A stretch of DNA of 64,000 nucleotides, from assembly GCA_944472155.2 (NCBI GenBank), contig OX235272.1:9408354-9472353 (forward strand), given 5' to 3'. The notes beneath the pieces were generated by a model. The model searched no databases, was not told where the DNA came from, and worked only from the letters and a program-made list of their open reading frames with translations. This DNA comes from Trichobilharzia szidati. Lineage: Eukaryota; Platyhelminthes; Trematoda; Strigeidida; Schistosomatidae. The position numbers were made by a program, and so were the translations under genes. This document shows, one piece after another, positions 10,480-21,392 of this stretch (position 1 is its first letter; each line of letters starts with the position of its first letter).

Positions 10480-11672
10480 TCATCGACTTTGAAAAGGCCT
10501 TCAGTGGACAGCGTCGATCGAGAGGTGACACCAACAATTATGCACCTCATCCAACAGTTGTACAATAATTCTGCATGCTAAGTAATCCACAATGGGAAAT
10601 TCACGGGATCCTTCGAAGTGAAGAGGGGAGTAAGACAAGGCTGCTTACTATCTCCAACAGTTTTCCTGATTGCAATAAACTGAATAATGAGACAGACACA
10701 CAGACAGTGACAGGCAATGAAGATACAGGCATAAAATGGACTCACACAAAAACCTGGGAGGATCTGGATTTCGCCGATGATATATGTCTGATTTCACACA
10801 AACTAGAAGATATGCAAGTGGAAAGCAACAAGTTGGCAGAGGAAGAAGCATCAAAGATAGGACTTCACTTCAGATGAACATAGAGGAAACAGACGTGATG
10901 AAGATTCCTGGCCAATACCAACAGCAACAGGGACAACAACAGACAAAAGTCAGCATAAATTGGAGAAATCTGAGAGAAGCAGCCTCCTTTACACCTGTCT
11001 AGCTGAGAAGCATCTTTTCAACTACAGGCGGATGGAACTAATGAGGATATCAAAGCGGTGAGGATCGGGGAAGCAAGCCAAGCTTTCACTATTTTCAGGT
11101 CTGTATGGAGGAGATCAACAGCATTCAGCATGAAAAATAAGATCCGGATTTTCAACTCCAATGTGAAGTCAGTGCTACCTGCTATACGGATTAGAGACTT
11201 GGCCAGTGCCATGTCACGAAGGGAATACTTCGGATAAACTACAGACCTTCATTAACAGCTGTCTTCACTCAGTACTCAAGATGAGATGGCCGGCCAGGAA
11301 AGATAAGCACCAGGGATCTCTGTCAATGAGCGAACCAACCCAGTAGGAACCGACTGTGCAACAAATATGCAGGAAGAAATGCAGGTGGATTGGCTGGCCA
11401 TACTCAGAGAAAACAAACCATCATCAAATGCCACCCATCACACTCCAGGCCATCACTCGAGTGTTACTCGAATGCGAAGTGGCGAGTCAGTTGGTCGTCA
11501 TTGTGAGGGTGGGGTGACATGGAGGAGCAGGTGATGTGAAGAGGAGTTGAAAGTATGTGAGGAGACGTGGAGTCAGGTGAAAATGTTGGTGGAGAATCGA
11601 ACTCAATGGAGACGTGCGGCTGAATCCGTATTTTCCTCTAGGAACTAAAGGAGACAATAATATGTAATAACA
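10480..11672 (+). mobile_element. RTE-A LINE, 1.2 kb, 5'-truncated, with TSD
   Basis: It starts at the RT FIDFEKAF motif (10479-10502) and continues through LIQQLY, a GVRQGCLL-like block (10630-10655), the catalytic DLDFADD block (10764-10784, both Asp kept), KTDVMKIPGQ-like sequence with Gln linker, and the Trp-rich C-terminus. The 3' end has the A-type motif. The direct repeat ATGTTTCACT flanks it (10470-10479 and 11673-11682). Frameshifts and an internal deletion before LIQQLY make it inactive. Confidence 0.85.
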
Positions 11673-11682
11673 ATGTTTCACT

Positions 11683-12650
11683 GTAATACACTAGTTCATT
11701 TTCTCCCTTTAACGTGAAATCCCACTCTCCACTATCTAATGCCTTTTGTGTAGACTGATGAACATTGCTGTTTATATGCTACTAATAAATCTTGTCAGTA
11801 GTGCACATACCACAATTCTATTGTTGCTGTTTAACACAGAGATTGGTAACACAAATATACATTCAACACACATCATTGTTCCTTTGTACTTATTCTCTCT
11901 TTAATAGATAACATGTATCAGTAAAAATTGTACCAATTATTATTATTTTTTAAATATTTTGTATAGTATTCATCTTAGAAAAGAAAAGAACATTGTCTAT
12001 CCAAGGGAGTCAATAAGTAAATAAATAAATAAATCATGCAATGTCAGCTGTTATCATTATATTTGTTAAGATACTGTCTACTGAACACTTTTCACATTGT
12101 GTGTATAATGGTCGTAAGTGTGCATGTATGTGTGTGGGAGGGGTGAAGGCATATATGCATGGTGGGGAGGGAGGTGCGGGGTGCGCGAATACTTATCATT
12201 AGGGATGTTAAACTGTACATGTCAATACGAATTATCTCACTTCATACATATATATATATATATATATGTATTACTTATATCTTTAAGCAAGTAGTAGCAA
12301 TAGTGCTAATAGAATAACATATTTGACAGGTGGACACACAAACATATACACCCACACTCACAGGCATAGATAGACAGACAGACAGACGACAAGTACACAG
12401 CTTACACCTCAAAAATATGTGTAATTATGATAAATGCACAGTTTAGCACTGATAGTCAGACAAACACGCACACGCACACACACACACACAAGTACACACC
12501 TACAAACACATACCAGAAAGACATCATGTTCTGTTTATTTTTGTATATTATATTTCTTTCTGAAAAGTATTCAAAATTTTTGAAATTTTGTCAGTTTTCT
12601 CCTTCGATTGTATTTTACTCACATCTTTGTTACTTATCTTTCTTATATAC

Positions 12651-12681
<31 letters not shown>

Positions 12682-13210
12682 AATCAAAAATGTATCTACA
12701 AGCACCTATATATATATGTAACAATCTATACATGTGGACATTGACATATAGAAAAAATAAGAAACTGTTGAATGAAATGAACGAATGAATGTATATTTGC
12801 TACTTGTATTTCCCTCCATCCATCATTCTAAGGTTAAATAAAGAAGTAATGTAACAAAACAAAAGTGTCCAATTTACGCGAATATATATATAACAGAGAG
12901 AGAGAGAGAGGGAGAAGGAGGGAGGGGAAGGGAGGCGGGGATAAATTCTGTAAATACTGACAACTTAATTGTTCAAGTTAATTTTGTATTTTTTTGTTGA
13001 TTGAGTATATTTTTGACAGAAATATTCATACTCGGTTGATATTTGAGATTATTTCTATTGTGGGATGCTTCAATGATGCCTGAGGACTATTATAATGCTA
13101 TTTAGCGTTAATAGTGATGACTAACAGTGGACTTCAGACATTTTGGTCTGGTATAAAAATCAGTTAACCGGAAATGTAAAATTAACTGAAGTACAAATGA
13201 TATACATGTT
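11683..13210. other. Microsatellite-rich spacer
   Basis: It holds (AAAT)n at about 12019-12035, (TA)n at 12248-12267 and 12650-12680, GACA repeats at 12372-12388, (CA)n at 12466-12491 and (GA)n at 12895-12911, followed by G-rich purine sequence to 12941. No gene or transposon coding similarity was seen. Open frames here are simple-sequence artefacts. Confidence 0.6.
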
Positions 13211-13252
13211 GTATAAGAGGTGTCTCTTGTGGCCCCAGTAGCCTGGTGGATA
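13211..13252 (+). mobile_element. Sm-alpha-type SINE, 5' part (split by RTE-A)
   Basis: GAGGTGTCTCTTGTGGCC (13217-13234) and the A box start TAGCCTGGTGGATA (13239-13252) are the SINE 5' end. The rest of the SINE resumes at 14430 after an RTE insertion. Confidence 0.75.
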
Positions 13253-14429
13253 TTATTATTATTATTATATTATTGCTTCCTTTAATTCCTAGAGGAAAAT
13301 AGGGCTTCAGCCATGCGTCTCCATTGCGTTCGGTTCTCTGCTAGAGTCTTTACCTGGCTCCAAGTCTGCCCACACGTTTTCATCGCCTCTTCACATGACC
13401 TCCTTCAAGTCACCCACCCTTGCATTGACGACCAACTCGTCGCTTCCCTTTCGGGTTCCACTCGAGCAATGGCTTGTCTAGTGATGTCACTTGATGGTTT
13501 CCTCAGAGTATGGCCAGCCAATCCATCTCCATTTCTTCCTGCCTATTTGTTGCACAATTGGTTCCTGGTTGGTTTGCTCATGGCCAGAGATCTCTGTTGC
13601 TGATCTTTTCTGGCTAGCTATCTGAACTTGAGTATTGAGCGAAGACAACTGTTAACGAAGGTTTGTAGTTTGTTTGAGATGCTCTTTATGACGTACAGTG
13701 CAAGTCTCTGATCCGTATATTGAGTAGCACTGACTTCATATTGGAGGTGAAAATCTGGATCTTATTTTTGATGCTGAGTGCTGTTGGCCTCCACACAGAC
13801 TTGAGAGTAGTGAAAGCTTGTCTTGCTTTTCCGATTCTTGCTTTGATATCCTCGTCAGTTCCGCCTGTAGTTGAGACGATGGTCCACAGGTAGGTGTGGA
13901 GGAGGTTGTTTCTTTCAGGTTCCTCCCATTTATGCTGATTGTTGTCTTTTGTTGTTGTTGTTGGTGTTGCCCAAGAATCTTCATCACCTCTGTTTTCTCT
14001 ACGTTCATTTGTAGCGAAGTCCTATTTTTGATGCTTCTTCTGCCAACTTGTTGCTTTTCGCTTGCATATCTTTCAGTTTGTGGGAAATCAGACATATATA
14101 TGTTATCGAAGAAGACCAGATCCTCCAAGTGTTTTGTGTGAGTCCATTTTATGCATGTTTCCTCATTGCCCGCCACTGTCTGTCGCATTATCCAATCTAC
14201 TGCAATCAGGAAAATCATTGGCGATAGTAGGCAGCCAGCTTTTCTTACTCCTGCCCCTACTTCGAAGGATTCTGTGATTTTCCCATTGTGGATTACTTGG
14301 CATGCAGCATTGTCGTACAGCTGTTGGATGAGATGTATAATTGTCGGTGGCACCCCGTAGTAGCGAAGTAGTTGCCAAAGCACCTCTTGATCGACGTTGT
14401 CCGTTGAAGGCCATTTCAAAGTCGATGAA
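13253..14429 (-). mobile_element. RTE-A LINE nested in an Sm-alpha SINE, with TSD
   Basis: The minus-strand LINE starts at the FIDFE motif (14429) and ends in an (AAT)n tail at 13253-13269. It is the longest readable RT piece of the window: VLWQLLRYYGVPP (near 14365), LIQQLYDNAACQVIHNGK, the GVR..GCLLSPMIF block with one extra residue, then VVDW-like IAVDWIMRQT, a Gln linker and SINGRNLKETTS. The catalytic FADD has become FFDN, so the enzyme would be dead. AGCCTGGTGGATA lies on both sides (13240-13252 and 14429-14441), a 13-bp target-site duplication in the SINE A box. Confidence 0.9.
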
Positions 14430-14625
14430 GCCTGGTGGATAACGCTTTGGTTTTTGGAACAATGAATTGTGAAATTGAGTCTCACTGGGAGGGGCACTGT
14501 CACTCACTTAATGGAGATTGAAGTTACATTTGCTAGCTGATGAGCCCTCAACAGGACGAAGTGTGCATCTACCCAATTCAATTGCCAGCTACTGTTCATT
14601 AAGTGACACCTTGAAGTGTATGTAT
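14430..14625 (+). mobile_element. Sm-alpha-type SINE, 3' part with hammerhead remnant
   Basis: It resumes with GCCTGGTGGATAACGC (A box), a B box-like TTGAGTCTCAC (14476-14486), and then CTGATGAG (14537-14544) with an AGGACGAAG arm. The core CUGAUGA box is intact, but GAAA has become GAAG, stem II begins GCCC, and no GTC is in place. Confidence 0.65.
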
Positions 14626-14884
14626 TTTCACTAACATAGATATATCAGACGGTTCGGAGTCACTCTAGTTAGAATAATCAGTGCGAAGATTTAACAGTCA
14701 TGACAATAATAATAGGTTTATTCTGAAAAGTGAGTTTATACGCAGTACCAAATTTTTAACATTGCACGAGTGACTATATCATATCCCATGCTGTATACCA
14801 ATTTACATGCATGTATGTTTGTGTGTGTGGTGATGGCACATATATAGACAGGCGTAATCACGAGAACGTATACCTATGTTATAG

Positions 14885-15002
14885 TGGGAATTCGTGACCA
14901 GTGGGGTAGAGTGGTTAGTTGGGTGTGAAAACGAACATTCGCCACCGATGACACTGGCTAGTGCCAGTCGCGCTATATCGTGAATTGGTAGGAGTTAGAA
15001 TT
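14885..15002 (+). mobile_element. Family A repeat, upstream part
   Basis: GTGACCAGTGGGGTAGAG through TCGCGCTATATCGTGAATTGG matches the upstream half of the family A unit (compare 1245-1335). A different tRNA-derived SINE interrupts it at about 15003. Confidence 0.65.
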
Positions 15003-15189
15003 TATTTTGATAACAAGCTTGATTCCACACCGTATTTTTGGTACAGGTATGGAATTTTCAGCATGTGATATCGGTAGCCCAAATTTAGCAGGCCGACCAT
15101 AGATATCAGGTGTGCGTCGGCAGGAGATCGAACCGCGGACCATGTGCATGGTCGGCGAGCATCCTAACCACTGTGCCACCACGAGGTGG
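15003..15189 (-). mobile_element. tRNA-derived SINE of a further type
   Basis: On the minus strand it reads A box GTGGCACAGTGGTTAGG (15160-15176) and B box GGTTCGATCTCC (15124-15135), as in family G. The body (GGGCTACCGATATCACATGC, about 15060-15080) is different. A similar body word (CGGTAGCCCAA) appears at 46940-46950. Confidence 0.6.
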
Positions 15190-15375
15190 CCATTGGATTG
15201 GGTCCCAGTGACTGAATGGTTTACAAACTTTACTTGTAACCGGAAGATCTTGGGTACGAAACATGAATCCCAAGCACTAGAACGAAACAGCTAACTGTCC
15301 CGTCCTCCCTGTTGGTTTCCAATGGTTCCCTAACAGATAACCACTCATAATTTAGTCCTATAAGCAATGAAATCC
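15190..15375 (+). mobile_element. Family A repeat, downstream part
   Basis: It resumes with CCATTGGATTGGGTCCCAGTG (A box TGACTGAATGG at 15209-15219). The hammerhead remnant keeps GAAA (15284-15287) and a stem III of ACAG/CTGT with loop CTAA (15287-15298), but the CUGANGA box is gone. Confidence 0.6.
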
Positions 15376-15437
15376 CTTAATTAATATAAAATCGTAAGAT
15401 TGATATCAAAACGTCTTTCAAGATTATTCAAAATAAC

Positions 15438-16520
15438 AGTTAGAGTTGCCTACTGGAGACATTTTTCAGCAAAGCTTAATTCTTCTTCTACCTTGTTAGA
15501 TGAACATAACTTCCTGGCCCTGTCCTACAGTCTCCTTACTAATCCCTGCTCATAGCTTATAGGGTAGAACGTGTTGTAGTGAAGGTATTGCCCAGTTCAG
15601 GTTTCTTTTCTGTAGATCAACTTTTCAACCGTTCCATCGTTTCTTCTTTCTACATTTAGGTGCAGGAAACTGAACTCGTCGTTGCGTTCATATTTCACTG
15701 TGAATTTAACGTTTGGATGGATCTCATTAAGGCAGTCAAATAATACGGATGTCTGAGTCATGTCGTTGCGAACAACAAACGTATCATTGGCATTTCGACG
15801 ATAGTATGTTGTTTCATTGATAGCGCCACTCAGTCGCGTCTGTCAGAGATAACCCATGAAGGTGTCGACTAGAATAGGTCCTGGAGGTGAACCCATGGCG
15901 ACCGCGTCAATTTGTCGGTAGAATTGGTTGCGGAATTTGAATTGGATGTCTTTTGTGCAAAGAATTATTAGGCGCTTCATCTCTGTTTACGGTAATGGCA
16001 ATAGATCTGTTTGTTTACAAATGATGTCTATTGTTTCAATCACTGGTATATTTTTAAATAAGGCAATCACGTCGTATGACACAATTAGTTTATTTGATAT
16101 ATCAACATGGTCGACTTCTTTAGAAATTTGGAAGGTGTCATCCAAGCTATGAATTGCAAATTTCTGTTGAATTGGCTTCAATGAATCAGCTAGCCATCGA
16201 GCTAGTTGATAGCGTATAAATTGATGGTGACTTAAAGTTAGTTGTAATGTTTATATTCCGGATGCGTTCATCTTATAATGTTTTCTCTATTACCTTTCAA
16301 ACATTGAAGTATGAAATGTCATTATTTATAACCATTGTAATTTCAGATAGTGGTTTGCAGTTAGCTGATGAGGGGAACCTGTGAAATAGAGTGGTGATGA
16401 TATCATTCTATACTGCAAATCTGGTCTTTCTTTCTCTGTCGAAATCAATGAAGTCTTTGACAATTCGTTTAAGTCATGCAGAAATGTGTAAACTACCTCG
16501 TTAGGCTCTTTGAGACGCAA
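15438..16520 (-). mobile_element. PLE reverse transcriptase fragment
   Basis: Minus-strand reading gives PLE RT blocks. SYDVIALFKNIPV is at 16051-16088. YRQIDAVAMGSPPGPIL is at about 15873-15922, where AVAMGSP-type sequence is the PLE RT motif before the catalytic box. The catalytic region reads NANDTFVV (about 15775-15800) where YVDDTFVV is normal, so one of the two Asp is lost. A NVKFTVKYE-like block follows. Stops and frameshifts are present. It lies head to head with a plus-strand PLE tail at 16790. Confidence 0.8.
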
Positions 16521-16610
16521 AGAATCAATAACTGGAGATTGTTGGTGATGTGACTCAAAATGATTCTCAATAGAATAGAGACATTCACTCCCTATGAACT
16601 AATAGATCCA
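16513..16610 (+). mobile_element. Remnant of the LINE C-terminus seen at 23620
   Basis: GGTGATGTGACTCAAAATGATTCTC...CACTCCC matches 23637-23690, where the better copy reads GDMAQNRSQW. It is short and frameless. Confidence 0.4.
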
Positions 16611-16789
16611 TGAAATTCTTTTCTTATACACTCTCTATTTATTATAGTTCCCTCAAACCTCTTTTTATCCACCCTTGTGTGCTATGTAGATTATGTCAAC
16701 ATGAAATGCTGAACTTCTAATATATACAAAGAATGACCTACGTCAAATTCTTAGGACATGTACTAAGGAGCTTCCAACTAAATGGAGCC

Positions 16790-17320
16790 AAACAGTTTAA
16801 GCTTTTCAATTACCAAATCCCTGATAGATACACGGCACCATGAAGATGCACTTGGATCATTCGAAATGATTAAAAGAAAAAAATAGATCAAGTCTTCTTC
16901 AGGTTACTGAGGCTATCGGAATGAAACGGCTGAAACCTGATCTATGTGTCGTTGGACTCCAGTCGCCCTGGTGACTCATCCCTTAATAACTCTTTCTCTT
17001 CTAACTTCCTCAACTTATCTTTCCCTTTTTGATGTCCATAAGATATAATTATTCTTGATTCAACTGAGTTTTATTCACCGTATTGCATCATCATCACCAT
17101 GTTTTCATTTGACCTATTATTGCACATCAAATTTTGAACTTCTCTTATCAAACCACGTAATTGTTACTAATTTTTGTTATCGCTGTGCCCAAAACTTTCG
17201 AAGAATCTCTCTCCAACAAGATGTATACATCTATACACTGTAATACTTCAGATACCTTGTCATCCTGATGTTCTACCCCTTGTACAACACTCTCACAATA
17301 TGGCTGCTGATAGTCAAAAA
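16790..17320 (+). mobile_element. PLE C-terminal tail and 3' UTR
   Basis: EAIGMKRLKPDLCV followed by LQSPW (16909-16970) is the PLE endonuclease C-terminus, here with a changed QKK block. The 3' UTR after it resembles those at 9002 and 29760 in composition. Relative to the minus PLE at 15438-16520 this is an inverted tail placed at its 5' side. Confidence 0.65.
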
Positions 17321-17337
17321 TCATAGGTTGTGCCACC

Positions 17338-18020
17338 AATTCGCCGCTTCCCTTTCAGGTTCCACTCGAGCAATGGCTTCTCTAGTGATATCACTTGATG
17401 GCTTCGTCAGAGTATGGCCAATCCATCTCCATTTCTTCCTGCCTGTTTGTTGCACAATCGGTTCCTGGTTAATTTGCTCCCAAAGATCCCTATTGCTTTC
17501 TGGCCATCTGATCTTGAGTATTGAGCGAAAACAGCTGTTAATGAAGGTCTGTAGTTTGTTTGAGATGCTCTTTATGACGCACTGGCCAAGTCTCTTATCC
17601 GTATAGTGAGTAGCACTGACCTAACATTGGAGTTGAAAATCCGGATGTTATTTCAATGCAGAGTGCTGTTGACCTCCACACAGACTTGAGAGTAGTGAAG
17701 GCTTGCCTTGCTTTTCCGATCCTCGCTGCCTTGATATCCTCGTCAGTTCCGCCTGTAGTTAGAACGATGCTTCACAGGTAGGTGTGGAGGAGGTGGTTTC
17801 TTTCAGGTTCATCCCATTTATGCTGATTGTTGTCTTTTGTTGTTGTTGTTGCTGTTTGTGTTGGCCAGGAATCTTCATCACATCTGTCTTCTCTATGTCC
17901 ACCTGAAGTGAAGTCCTATCTTTGATGCTTCTTTCTCTGCCAACTTGTCTCTTTTTACTTGCATATCTTCCAGTTTGTGGGAAATCAGACATATATCGTC
18001 GGCGAAATTCAGATCCGTTG
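17338..18020 (-). mobile_element. RTE-A LINE fragment lacking both ends
   Basis: Minus strand: the Trp-rich block near 17425-17460, RWPE-like sequence near 17500-17520, the KIPGQ region with Gln linker (17820-17880) and the LEDMQVKSNKL-like block (17930-17990). The A-type 3' end is missing: homology begins inside the C-terminus at 17338. Loss of the 3' end is unusual for a LINE copy and points to a later deletion or rearrangement. Confidence 0.8.
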
Positions 18021-18566
18021 GATGATTGATCCTTCTCAAATGCTTACTATCTAAATATTATACCTGGATGATATTTGTACAATTAGGCTTACATGAATGA
18101 CCAGTTGTTGTTTAAGGGCACTTTTGTTTATCATTCGGATTATATCAGTACACTTTAGTCTTGCTACCTATTTGAAAATACGCATAAGTAAAGATTACAC
18201 TTCAAGGGTACATAATCGGATGATTAAAACAGCATGGGACAGAGTAAATACTGATGTCTTTCAAAGAATGGAAAATAAGGGGGTAGTCAGGTAATTTAAA
18301 CAGGCCACTGGGCAATATAAAATGTACGCTTGTAAAATAATCAGACAAATATTGAATTACAGACAGACTCTATTAGGGAATGTTTGGGAAATTTCGGAGT
18401 AAGACGTTAATTTAGAGATGGTTTAGGATTTTTTGTGGGGGAGGGCTGGAGAATTTGGAGGTTTTGGCGCATTTTCGGGTTTGTTGGGAGGGGGGAAGGA
18501 AAAAGGTACTTCCTCAAAATTTTCTCCGAATCGTCTTACTTTGGTAACGTCAAATATAACCGCATA
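18021..18566. other. Spacer, no recognised feature
   Basis: AT-rich, with a G-rich patch at 18431-18500. No similarity was recognised. Confidence 0.4.
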
Positions 18567-18577
18567 TATCACGGTGC

Positions 18578-18825
18578 GTTGGTGGCATAGTGGTAGAATG
18601 CTCGCCGACCACGCCCCATGTGGTCCAAGGTTCGATCCCCGGCCACCGACGCACTCCTTTACCTAGATAAGCCAGTAATAAGACTAGTAAAGACGGAAGG
18701 GTGGGCTTGAGGTTAGCAACGGCATCACGTTAAAATAAACACCACTGCTACCGAAACTTCAAGCCTAGTCTCTAGCTTGAAGTCACTCTATTTTCCACTA
18801 GGAACGTAAAGGAATCAAAATAAAG
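18578..18825 (+). mobile_element. Family G tRNA-derived SINE, full length with TSD
   Basis: An 11-bp direct repeat TATCACGGTGC (18567-18577 and 18826-18836) bounds a 248-bp SINE. It has A box TGGCATAGTGGTAGAA (18583-18598), B box GGTTCGATCCCC (18630-18641), the body GATAAGCCAGTAATAAGACT (18666-18685), and a 3' end TTTTCCACTAGGAACGTAAAGG (18791-18812) like the RTE 3' terminus. The duplication makes it the type copy for the family's limits. Confidence 0.9.
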
Positions 18826-19195
18826 TATCACGGTGCTAATAATAATAGAAATGATCATAATAACCTGAAGTTTTCTACACGTTATAATTTTAGAGTAGAT
18901 TACGAGATGAACTGACAAAAGTCTCATATTTACTGAAATAAGTAAACAATGGTGAACAGATGAATCTTTAGCATTCAGGATTTACGACCTCATCAAGGAT
19001 TGAACTTAGAACCTTCCAGTTATACGACAAGCATGTTTGTATTCAACTGTTGCGTTTAAATGAAATGATTCATAGGTCTTAATTGCTATTAAACAGTGCC
19101 ACCATCATCCAAAGTTATTATCTGAAAGCTTTCCACACACTTGACTTGGTGGACTCCACGGCTAATTAATACTTGAAGAAATCCATTTTAAAGTC

Positions 19196-19373
19196 AGTCC
19201 CCAATTGGAAAAAATTAGAATTCCAAGGTCATCGAATTCTGGGACAAGTAGCTAAATGGTTAACGAACGTGGCCTCATGACCTGAAAGTCTGGGGTCATG
19301 GGTGCGTACTGTGAATAGTCTCAAAATAAATGGAAACGGCACTCCGGCATTCCCTGGTTTTCAATAGCTCTCT
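19196..19373 (+). mobile_element. Family A repeat, split by a family G SINE
   Basis: TTAGAATTCCAAGG (19220-19233), A box TAGCTAAATGGTTAA (19249-19263) and B box-like GGGGTCATGGG are followed by a decayed hammerhead (ACTGTGAATAGTC, GGAAAC). The family's end (AGTTCTCTAACTGAAATTAATC, 19620-19641) resumes after the SINE. Confidence 0.65.
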
Positions 19374-19618
19374 TCTTTTATTCCTTTACGTTCCTAATGT
19401 AACATATGAGGGCTTCAAGCTAGTGGCTTGAAGTTTCTGTAGCAGTGGTGTTTAGTTTTACGGGATGCGGTTGCTAGCCTCATGCCCAACCTCCCCTCTT
19501 TATCAGTCTCATTACTGGCTTAGCTAGGTGAAGGAGTGCGTCGGTAGCCGATGATCGAACTCCGAACCACATCAGGTGTAATTGGCGAGCATTCTATCGC
19601 TGTGCCACTGACATGTAG
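19374..19618 (-). mobile_element. Family G SINE nested in a family A repeat
   Basis: Minus orientation: 3' end at 19374, TACGTTCCTAAT motif, body, B box (reverse complement GATCGAACTCC, 19553-19563) and A box (TGTGCCACTGACA, 19601-19613). TAGCTCTCT (19365-19373) and TAGTTCTCT (19619-19627) are a 9-bp target-site duplication with one mismatch, so the SINE is younger than the family A copy. Confidence 0.85.
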
Positions 19619-19627
19619 TAGTTCTCT

Positions 19628-20895
19628 AACTGAAATTAATCCGTGGTCAAACAAATATTATTGGACTCTACGTTGAAAACGTATCCACCACATATAACTT
19701 CGTGCGTGAATTCAATACTTTGACAATCAACCCAGTGATGCTCGAAGCTTTAGAACCAGAAGAAGAAGAAGAAGAGAGAGAGGATAAATACATTAAAGGT
19801 GTGGTGATGTCTCGCGTATACGGTGAATAAAAGTTTGAGTCAAATTTGAAAAACAAACCCTCTTTCTAAAAAACCACATTTTGTCATCATTTATTTCAAA
19901 AAATATCTTTCACTACTCATCTATCTCTAAATGTGTGCGCATGTTCGTCTATGTGTTCAACGAATCAATCAATCATTCTTTAGAAAGGATTAATTTTTTG
20001 CATGAATTTACATGAATTATGATGCTGTCAATAGAAAACTCAACATAACATTGATATCATTACATTTTGTTTGAATGAATCACTTGAATACTTTTAAATG
20101 GCGCATAATTCAAATTATTTTGAATAAATAAATAAACTAACCAATATTTAAATTATTGTTGGAACGAGTACTATAATAAGTAAATTGTCGTCATTAGTAT
20201 GAATCTCCAGAAAAAAGAGAAAATAACGGAATACTCCTAGACTAAGCAGAGATAAATTACTGGGATTAAAATTCCGTGAAGACAGTGGAAAACCTCATGT
20301 ATGACTCTCTACACTACTGATTGACTTACATAATTAGCTGGATAGTATTCACATCAACCTAGTATGAGTGCTTGTCATTTATGGTATCAAGTAGGCATTA
20401 CCAGTTCGTCCAAGCAGCTGGCGCGAGAATTTGAACTAAGTCCAACTAGGCGCATCATTGATAAGCATGGCTCCAAACGAGACAGAGATAATCGCCGGGT
20501 GTTTGGATGAATTAGATGATCTAGCTAGTGAGCAAGCACTAGAGTTTGATGTAATTAGCATCCAACTACTCATATTGACCGACCCATCAGTAGTATATAG
20601 CACAAATCAGATCATATATTATGTTCTAAATGATTTCAGTTTCCATAGGAAACTATGGTGGTGAAATTTCATCTGTTTGAACAGTGCATATCGTGAATTA
20701 ATTTATAAACTGCTAATCTGCTTTAATATCGAGAGCTTCTTTTAGCAGCCAATAAAATTTCTTGAATTGTTGTATTAACTACTCATATAATTCAGTAGTA
20801 TGCAAAAACATATACAGGAATGAGAAACAGGCAACATGATAGTCAAATTTGTATTTGAAAAAGTAAAAGAAACACAACGAAAAGTGCATTTAGTA
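19628..20895. other. Spacer with a (GAA)n run
   Basis: (GAA)n lies at 19757-19776. A stretch at 20320-20455 (ATTGACTTACATAATTAGCTGGAT...AGTGCTTGTCA) is repeated in diverged form at 21903-21961. No coding similarity was recognised. Confidence 0.45.
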
Positions 20896-20896
20896 T

Positions 20897-21033
20897 GAGC
20901 TGATATCGGTTAGAAAACCAATGGAAAACAAACAGGGAGTAATTAACACCTGTTTCGTCCTAGTCTGGGGCTCTTCATCAGTAGACACCCACCGGGATTT
21001 GAACCCAGGACCTCTCCGTTGAGCTAAATATAT
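20897..21033 (-). mobile_element. Family A repeat, minus arm of a head-to-head pair
   Basis: The B box (reverse complement GATTTGAACCC, 20996-21006) and a hammerhead remnant (20934-20988) with GAAA kept, core CTGATGAAGAG and stem II GCCC/GGAC. Confidence 0.65.
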
Positions 21034-21230
21034 ACGACGATTTTGCAGATGTTGGAATTCATGGGCTGGTCACTGCATCAGGTCCCATTGGCTTTATGGT
21101 CTACAGGCTCGCCTTGTAACCAGAAAGTCCTAGGTTCGAACCCTCGCATGGTGTTGGTGCGCGTTGATGAATAGTCCCAAACTAGTACGAAACAGTTGTC
21201 CCGTACTTCGTGGTGGTTTTTCAATCCAAG
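21034..21230 (+). mobile_element. Family A repeat, plus arm of a head-to-head pair
   Basis: A box TGGCTTTATGGTCTA (21089-21103) and B box AGGTTCGAACCC (21132-21143). The hammerhead region (21155-21215) has GTTGATGAATAGTCC, GAAA and GTC, with the core C lost and stem I broken. Confidence 0.7.
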
Positions 21231-21392
21231 ACAAGCAAAGGAACAGTCTGACAAAGAGACAAAATACTACTTGAAGCGCTACTTTTAATCCATTTTCGAA
21301 AATGTGCAGTAGCGTTTGCTATTTATAAACAAATATAAGTAGTATGTAGGAGTAACAATTAAGAGTAAACTCACCATTGAACCCAATAATAT

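Noticed and set aside
12427..12744. 105-codon open frame with His-Thr and Tyr-Ile runs
   Set aside because: It is a translation of CA and TA microsatellites.
12893..12945. G-quadruplex or regulatory purine tract
   Set aside because: It is a GA microsatellite followed by short G runs of uneven spacing. There is no gene nearby for it to control.
13736..14503. 255-codon open frame on the minus strand
   Set aside because: It is RTE-A RT sequence joined at its start to SINE sequence across an insertion boundary, with a dead catalytic motif. It is not a host gene.
14537..14575. Intact hammerhead in the split Sm-alpha copy
   Set aside because: CTGATGAG is present, but GAAA is GAAG, stem II is mismatched and there is no cleavage triplet.
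18583..18655. tRNA gene candidate in the SINE head
   Set aside because: A and B boxes fit, but the arms do not give a full cloverleaf and the unit has a SINE body, tail and TSD. The same holds for the other tRNA-like heads.
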